Shown in pieces: positions 21,803 through 26,586 of a stretch of DNA of 26,586 nt. The position numbers were made by a program, and so were the translations under genes. The notes beneath the pieces were generated by a model. That model saw only the letters and a program-made list of their open reading frames with translations. It was not told the origin of the DNA and ran no database searches. Numbering within the stretch: position 1 is the first letter of the stretch; every line of letters starts with the position of its first letter. The stretch covers positions 1 through 26,586 of the forward strand of contig QAXH01000664.1 in NCBI GenBank assembly GCA_004335635.1. The letters are read 5' to 3'. The stretch comes from Chloromonas sp. AAM2 (Eukaryota; Chlorophyta; Chlorophyceae; Chlamydomonadales; Chlamydomonadaceae).

Positions 21803-22177
21803 GTGCACTAGGTGTTGCTGTAGTGCACAGGCATCCAATTGCAGCAGCCATGTGCGGCGTTCTCATCAGACTTGTTCATACAGCAGCGTATACCACACCT
21901 ACATCGCACCTGCCAGTTCTTGATGTAGCATTTTAAGCTTGTGCTTGTGATACGTAAGCTTGGGCTTATGTGTGACTGCTCCTATGCTTGTGCATGGGCG
22001 TGTAGATCCGTGCGTGATGCATGGAGTGACTCGTCCGGCATAAGGCCGAACGCAGTTGAAAGGACGGTCCAATCATTTGGAGGTGGCCGACTACAATGGG
22101 CGAGGATGGGGCCCATTAGGCAGACTAACTACACGACTCTTGTAGTCGCACTTGCGACGAACCTATCTAGTGTTACA
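21803..22177 (+). repeat. Probable 5' LTR of a Ty3/gypsy element (right end resolved, left end not)
   Basis: The right end is placed at 22177, where TGTTACA precedes TTT and a primer-binding site. The left end would be one of several TG starts between 21810 and 22002; no clear terminal inverted repeat picks one. The 3' LTR lies outside the window, so the repeat cannot be confirmed here. Confidence 0.5.
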
Positions 22178-22180
22178 TTT

Positions 22181-22198
22181 TGGCGCCCGACTGAGGGG
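22181..22198 (+). promoter_or_regulatory. Retrotransposon primer-binding site
   Basis: TGGCGCCCGACTGAGGGG begins 3 bp after the LTR end. It starts TGG, complementary to a tRNA CCA end. It resembles the TGGCGCCCGA class used with tRNA-Lys in some retroelements; the priming tRNA of this alga is not known. Confidence 0.7.
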
Positions 22199-22428
22199 CA
22201 TGCGAGCAATAGTCGTCGGCAGCGTTCTTTGCGGCCTTCGCAAGTCGGCGTCGTCGGACGGCTCGGTATCGAAGCCGGAGTCACTGTACGCGTCCGTGTG
22301 CGGAGACTTCGCGGACCTTGGTCTGACGTTGTCCGGTAGGGTGCGTCAAAGGCGTTCTGAGAGCGTGTTGTGTTGCGCGACCTGCGCTTGCTGCGCGACC
22401 GGATCGCTGTTGTCGTCGTCAGGTAGAA

Positions 22429-23495
22429 ATGTCAGCGCGTGAGCAGCAGCCACCCTTGCCGAGTGATTCGGGCCCACCTTTGACAGGTGGTGGCTTTGGC
22501 TTATTGTCGGGATTTACACGTAGCATCCGCAGGAATGTTGCCTCAGCCCTTGCCAATGCATCTCAGCTTGTGGCTGGCCGTGATGCTGGTGCTGATGCCG
22601 GTGGGCGTGGTCATGATGCTGGTGCTGACGCAGGAATGTCAGATGGGCATGCTGACATGGACCAGGGCGAGGGAGAGGGTGAGCGTGATGCTCCAGTCCC
22701 TCAGGCACCACCGGCTGACCAGCGCGAGGCTGAGCAGTCGCGTGGTGTTCCAGTCCCTCAGGTACCGGCGGCTGCTCAGCGTGATGCTGGGGAGTCGATC
22801 GGTGATGAGCTCGAGCGCGAGCATGGGGGGGCAGTACGCAGTGTCAAAGCTGTTGTGTGGTGTACTCCCTGGTACCCATGTTCGCTGGCAGCGCGGTGAC
22901 GTTTTTAACCAACCTGCTGGAGCTGGCCTCCATGCCCACTCGAGTCCGACTTCTTAAAGGTATTTAAGGATAGGACGCAATCCAGGGTGCATGACGCACG
23001 CGAGAAAGTGATGCTTGGCGCATTAAATATGCACGCACATGACTCAGTGCGGCAACACATTATCCGCTTTGATACACATGCTAGGGGATAATATGTAAAC
23101 GGATAAGGTGTATTGGTTTCAGCAAGGCTTGACGCCAACGCTGCGTGCATTGTGTGCGGTTGATGAGCGTAAGATGCGTTTCACATCCCTGTCTGCGTTA
23201 CAGCAATTTGCATTTGGTGAGGAAATTAGATTGCGTGAGGCAGTCAAATCTAAGGCGCCTGCTGCGCTTGGCGCATTTAATACGCAGGCCTCTAGCAAGT
23301 GGTCCCCGGGTGCGGCTAAGAAGGCTGCCAGTGGCCCCAGTGCTAGGGGCACCGGTACGGACCCTTCTACTGCTGGTGTCAAGCGGGATCCCAATGTGTG
23401 CTGGAAGTGTGGCTCCCCTGACCCACAGGAAGTTTGGTTGCCCTCAACTGACCGATGATGAGCGCCAGGCTATGCTTAGCAGTCAAAATATCTGA
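22429..23495 (+). pseudogene. Retrotransposon gag, broken
   Basis: The ATG at 22429 opens a 156-residue frame: a hydrophilic N-terminus, DAGADAG repeats and a twice-repeated 57-bp unit encoding VPQ-P-AQR-like residues (22700-22813). The frame is lost near 22850-22960. Similarity resumes in another frame with DRTQSRVHDAREKV, then WFQQGLTPTLRALCAVDE, typical of the gag domain. A CCHC zinc knuckle (CX2CX4HX4C, from CWKCGSPD) is split at about 23422 by one extra C, so the His and last Cys are in a different frame. Gag would form the particle and bind the element's RNA. Confidence 0.8.
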
Positions 23496-24088
23496 CACAG
23501 TTGTGGCCATATTCATTGCAGCCGCCCCAACGGACTGTACCTCAGGTGCACAAGGGAGGACCTTGTGCCCCATGTCGCCCCTTGGAAAGTAGCATGCATG
23601 CCTTGGACTGGTAGTCCAGGTACGCGCCATGGGAAAGAAACCATGGGAAAGAAACCATGGGAAAGAAAGAAAGGAACCATGGGTCACCCATGATGACTTC
23701 AATTCCCTGCGGCATGTCAGGCATCACTAGGCAAGACGCCGTCCAAGTGTACTTGTGTACTTGTGTATATTGGACAGGTTGTGTTTGTGCAGCAGCGCTG
23801 TTCATTTAAACTCACTATACACAAGTACACTTGGACGGTGTCTTGCCTAGTGATGCCTGACATGCCGCAGGGGATTGAAGTCATCATGGGTGACCCATGG
23901 TTACTTTCCCATGGCGCGTACCTGGACTACCAGTCCAAGGCATGCATACTACTTTCTAAGGGGCGACATGTGGTCCTCCCTTGTGCACCTGAGGTACAGT
24001 CCGTTGGGGCGGCTGCAATGAATATGGCCACAACTGTGTTGCATGACGCCACAACTGTGTCAGATATTTTGACTGCTAAGCATGCCAG
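23472..24088. repeat. Large inverted repeat: about 280-bp arms with a 47-bp spacer
   Basis: The left arm (about 23472-23768) is the reverse complement of the right arm (about 23816-24088). Both carry the protease-RT linker coding sequence (the part reading MPDMPQGIEV on the right arm). The left arm has extra tandem units of CCATGGGAAAGAAA (23628-23676). The right arm has a small duplication around CACAACTGTG (24029-24058). The protease active-site DTG/DSG motif is absent, so the inversion replaced that part of pol. Confidence 0.88.
23628..23676 (+). repeat. Tandem CCATGGGAAAGAAA units
   Basis: Three copies in the left arm of the inverted repeat, expanded from a single unit (TTTCCCATGG) in the right arm. 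Confidence 0.8.
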
Positions 24089-24806
24089 GCGGTTGGTGGC
24101 TAAGGGAGCTAAGGCTTTTATGACTAAGGTCAGCCCTGTTGTTGATCAGGGGACCCAACCGCAAGTAACTGTCATGACTGGCTCGCCCTCACGTGCCGGT
24201 CCATCACCTGAAACCAATGACCCTAGCTTGGTGCCAAAGGGAGTGATGGATGCATTATTGGCAAAGTATGCCGATATATTTCAGGAGGTGCCTGGGCTTC
24301 CACCTGAAAGAGAAGTGGATCATGAGATTTCCTTAGTGCCTGGTGCACAGCCTGTCTTCCGCCCGCAGTATCGGTTGTCGCCGACGGAACGGTTGGAGGT
24401 TGAAAGGCAAGTAAAGGAGTTATTAGCCAAAGGTTTTATTAAGCCAAGTGTATCTCCTTATGGGGCGCCTATTTTATTTGTGGCTAAGCCTTGTGGTAGC
24501 CTCAGAATGTGTGTTGATTGGAGAGCACTCAACGCCAATACGATAAAACAGCGTTACCCTATGCCACGTATAGAGGACCTGCAGGATAAGCTGCAGGGAG
24601 CTACTATAATGTCCTCTATAGATCTTCAGAGCGCATATTTTCAGTTAAGAATCTGGCCCGAGGATATACCTAAGACCGCGTTTGTAACACATATTGGATT
24701 GTACAAGGTCCTCTGCTTGGATGAACTAATGCGCCCTGTGCCTTCCAAAAAGTAATTAATAGAATATTTAGTAACCTACTGAATGTATCAGTGGTGGCCT
24801 ATTTAG
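23820..24806 (+). pseudogene. Retrotransposon pol: linker and N-terminal RT part
   Basis: The open frame to 24755 has the linker (MPDMPQGIEVIMGDPW), then RT from EVPGLPPEREVDHEI through KPSVSPYGAPILFVAK, RMCVDWRALN and the first catalytic Asp in SSIDLQSAYFQL (RT motif A). After GLYK the frame breaks near 24720. RT continues in another frame as TNAPCAFQKVINRIFSNLLN and VSVVAYL, where it is cut by an insertion at about 24807. RT would copy the element's RNA into DNA. Confidence 0.9.
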
Positions 24807-25318
24807 GAGTGGACAGTTGCGCTCACTGGCTTCAACAACCGTATGACCGCCTCCAATTTCTTCTCCAAACAGGAGTGATGCAATGGCTCTCAGGCATGAT
24901 TCTCTTGCGATGGTCTTCTGAATGGCAGCACGTTCAACACTAACTCAGGTGCAGCCTACATGGTTATGGTTATCATCGACTGCAGCATGTGAGAGGTTTA
25001 CAAGGTACCTGGACATGCGGGATGTAACCAGTGTTCATTTGAGAATCTACGTAGTCGAGGATATATCTTGATGTTCAGGTGCTGCAGAACTTGTAATGAT
25101 TGCCCGGTTGCGAAGCCTCATAACGCGCAAGGAATTGAGTGACTGCTAAGTTACATGAGTCGTAGATGTATAAGAAGTCCTTGGTACCGAATTTAGAGTA
25201 TGTAAGATGGGCATGCAGTGTAACATGGGTATGCAGTGTTAGAATCCGCAGCAGTCGCACACCATCTGTCCCAGAACTGAGAGTCGCACAAACACTGTCC
25301 CAGAACTGGCAGACTTCT
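24807..25318. mobile_element. About 512-bp insertion splitting the RT catalytic YxDD motif
   Basis: RT coding stops after VVAYL at 24806 and resumes with DLLCFTKGG then PSEHV at about 25319, so the insert lies inside the YLDD box. Its right end is the dispersed core in minus orientation (25296-25313), followed directly by retrotransposon sequence. Its left end (GTGGACAGTTGCGCTC) resembles the inner side of other copies of the repeat, such as GGGACAGT then GCGACTC. It has no convincing coding capacity. No target-site duplication was recognised. Confidence 0.7.
25267..25313 (-). repeat. Dispersed 18-bp repeat, copy 10, in a two-unit tandem
   Basis: A partial core (25267-25280) and a near-full core (25296-25313) lie 29 bp apart, each preceded on the plus strand by a GTCGCACA sequence. 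This is a local tandem duplication of the element's end. Confidence 0.75.
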
Positions 25319-26586
25319 GTGATCTGTTATGCTTTACAAAAGGGGGACCTTCTGAGCACGTGCAAGTGCTTGAACAAGTCTTCAAGCTACTGAGGGAGCA
25401 CAAACTTTATGCCAAGCTAAGCTCCTTCAACAAGCCTGAGGTCAAGTTCCTGGGTCATATTGTAGGCCGGGAGGGTCTTAAGGTGGATCCAGAAAAGGTG
25501 AAGGCAGTGCAAGAATGGCCTGAACCCAAATCAGTAAAGGAAGTGCGTTCGTTCTTGGGATCAAGCGGTTACTTTAGGCGGGTTATTAGCAATTACAGTG
25601 CATTGGCTGCACCATTGCATGACCTAACTAAAGACAAGGTGCTTTGGCGGTGGGGGGATACAGAGCAAAAGCATTTGTTGATATAAAATATGCTCTTACA
25701 CGTGTGCCAGTGCTGTCTCTCCCGGATTTGTGGTGATGCCAGTGGGGAGGGATTAGGTGCCATTTTGATGCCAAATGGTAGGCCTGTGGCCTTCTACAGC
25801 AAGAAGCTGAACCCTGCTGAGCGTAACTACCCACCCCATGACCTTGAACAGCTAGCTATCCATCGTGCACTCCAGGAGTGGTGTTACTTGGAAGGCCGTT
25901 ATTACTTATTACTTACTTATTACGGATAATGATCCGTTGACATACCTTAAAAAGCAGAGATTGTTGTCTCGCTGGCAGGCAAGGTGCAATTTATTGAGTC
26001 TAGATTTGACTATGAGATTGTACACCGGCCAGGCCGTACGAACGTAGCTGATCCTCTGAGTAGGGTGCCTGCGGTGATTGCAGTGCAGACCAGAGCCCAA
26101 GCACAAAATTCCCCGCAGCAAGATGCTGCACATACTGAATACCTGCCACAACATGCTCAGCGTGATGCTGACCCAGCAGTGCAGGCACCACAGCGCGATG
26201 TTGTGCCGTTGCCTTCAATTCCCTTAACCCCATTCTTAACAGAATTGTTGGCTGGCTATGCTGCAGATCCGTTCTTTGCAAACCACGCCAACCTTGAACA
26301 TCTGGCTAAGGACACATCTGGTCTCTGGAGGCTGGGTAACTCCGGCGTGCATTGTTGCATGATCATCATGATGCTGTGCTGAGTGGTCATTTGGGGGCAA
26401 AACGGACGCTGCTAAACCTTGAAAAGGGATTTTGGCGGCCTACTATGCGGCATGATGCCACAGTGTATGTCCAGCAGTGTAATCATTGCCAACGTAACAA
26501 GGGAGGGAACTGCCGGTTTGTTGCAACCACTGCCTGTGCCTGATGCGCCTTGGGGTAGCATAAGCATGCATTTCATTATGCCGTTA
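25319..26586 (+). pseudogene. Retrotransposon pol: RT C-terminus, RNase H and start of integrase
   Basis: The RT thumb (LREHKLYAKLSSF, FLGHIVGREGLKVDP, VRSFLGSSGYFRR) is followed by a frameshift near 25665. RNase H has GDASGEGLGAIL, the DLEQLA Glu region and TDNDPLTYLK, with another frameshift in a TTATTAC slippage tract (25900-25925). The RNase H end (FDYEIVHRPGRTNVADPLSR) is in the next frame. The integrase HHCC zinc finger (HLGAKRT, CNHC) follows at 26360-26510. After a further shift comes LLQPLPVPDAPWGSISMHFI, where the Asp expected in the MDFI catalytic position is His. Confidence 0.9.

Larger units (their letters stand above)
22178..26586 (+). mobile_element. Degenerate Ty3/gypsy LTR retrotransposon, internal region (runs off the window)
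   Basis: Order on the plus strand: primer-binding site, gag, inverted duplication, protease-RT linker, RT, RNase H, integrase zinc finger and the beginning of the integrase core. This gag-pol order with RNase H before integrase is that of Ty3/gypsy (Metaviridae-type) elements. Multiple frameshifts, stops, an insertion and a missing protease active site show that this copy cannot be autonomous. The 3' part and 3' LTR are beyond 26586. Confidence 0.9.

Noticed and set aside
22514..22824. Minus-strand frame rich in His (HDHAHRHQHQ)
   Set aside because: It is antisense to the DAGADAG repeat of retrotransposon gag.
1..26586. CRISPR-like arrays, tRNA and rRNA genes
   Set aside because: The repeated 18-bp cores are irregularly spaced and in both orientations, and no tRNA cloverleaf or rRNA-like sequence was seen by eye.

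Overview
The window is nuclear DNA from a eukaryote, most likely a chlorophyte green alga (inference). Its genes are split by many short GT-AG introns, TGTAA, the usual algal polyadenylation signal, follows two of the stops, and one gene encodes an organelle-type CPBP protease. No bacterial operon, ribosome-binding site, tRNA, rRNA or CRISPR array was seen. Nearly every long open frame here is broken by introns or lies antisense to a real exon, so the gene models below were built from splice sites, reading phase and protein motifs.

Layout. At 1-1100 there is intergenic sequence with a fragment of a DNA cytosine methyltransferase (MTase) gene and two copies of a dispersed 18-bp repeat. At 1101-3539 on the minus strand lies a six-exon CPBP (CAAX-protease-like) membrane protease gene. 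It is head-to-head, about 465 bp apart, with SMC4, the condensin ATPase subunit. SMC4 covers 4005-16638 on the plus strand; all 33 exons could be placed, all phases agree, and they encode about 1235 residues. Tail-to-tail with SMC4, at 16986 to about 18793 on the minus strand, is the C-terminal part of a C5-cytosine DNA methyltransferase in four phase-consistent exons; its N-terminal catalytic half was not found. At 19829-21802 on the plus strand is an unrecognised spliced gene whose last exons are well supported. From about 22000 to the window end is the 5' portion of a degenerate Ty3/gypsy LTR retrotransposon: primer-binding site, gag, RT, RNase H and the start of integrase. It carries frameshifts, a roughly 280-bp inverted duplication and a roughly 510-bp insertion that splits the RT catalytic motif.

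The least explained feature is a short dispersed repeat with core TTTGCCAGTTCTGGGACA next to a purine/A-rich tract. It occurs at least ten times outside SMC4, in both orientations. One pair forms a near-perfect 30-bp terminal inverted repeat around a 198-bp MITE-like element (20770-20967). One copy borders the MTase fragment's 5' edge, one forms the end of the insertion in the retrotransposon, and one supplies the pyrimidine tract of an intron acceptor. It looks like the end of an undescribed non-autonomous mobile element family, possibly intron-making.
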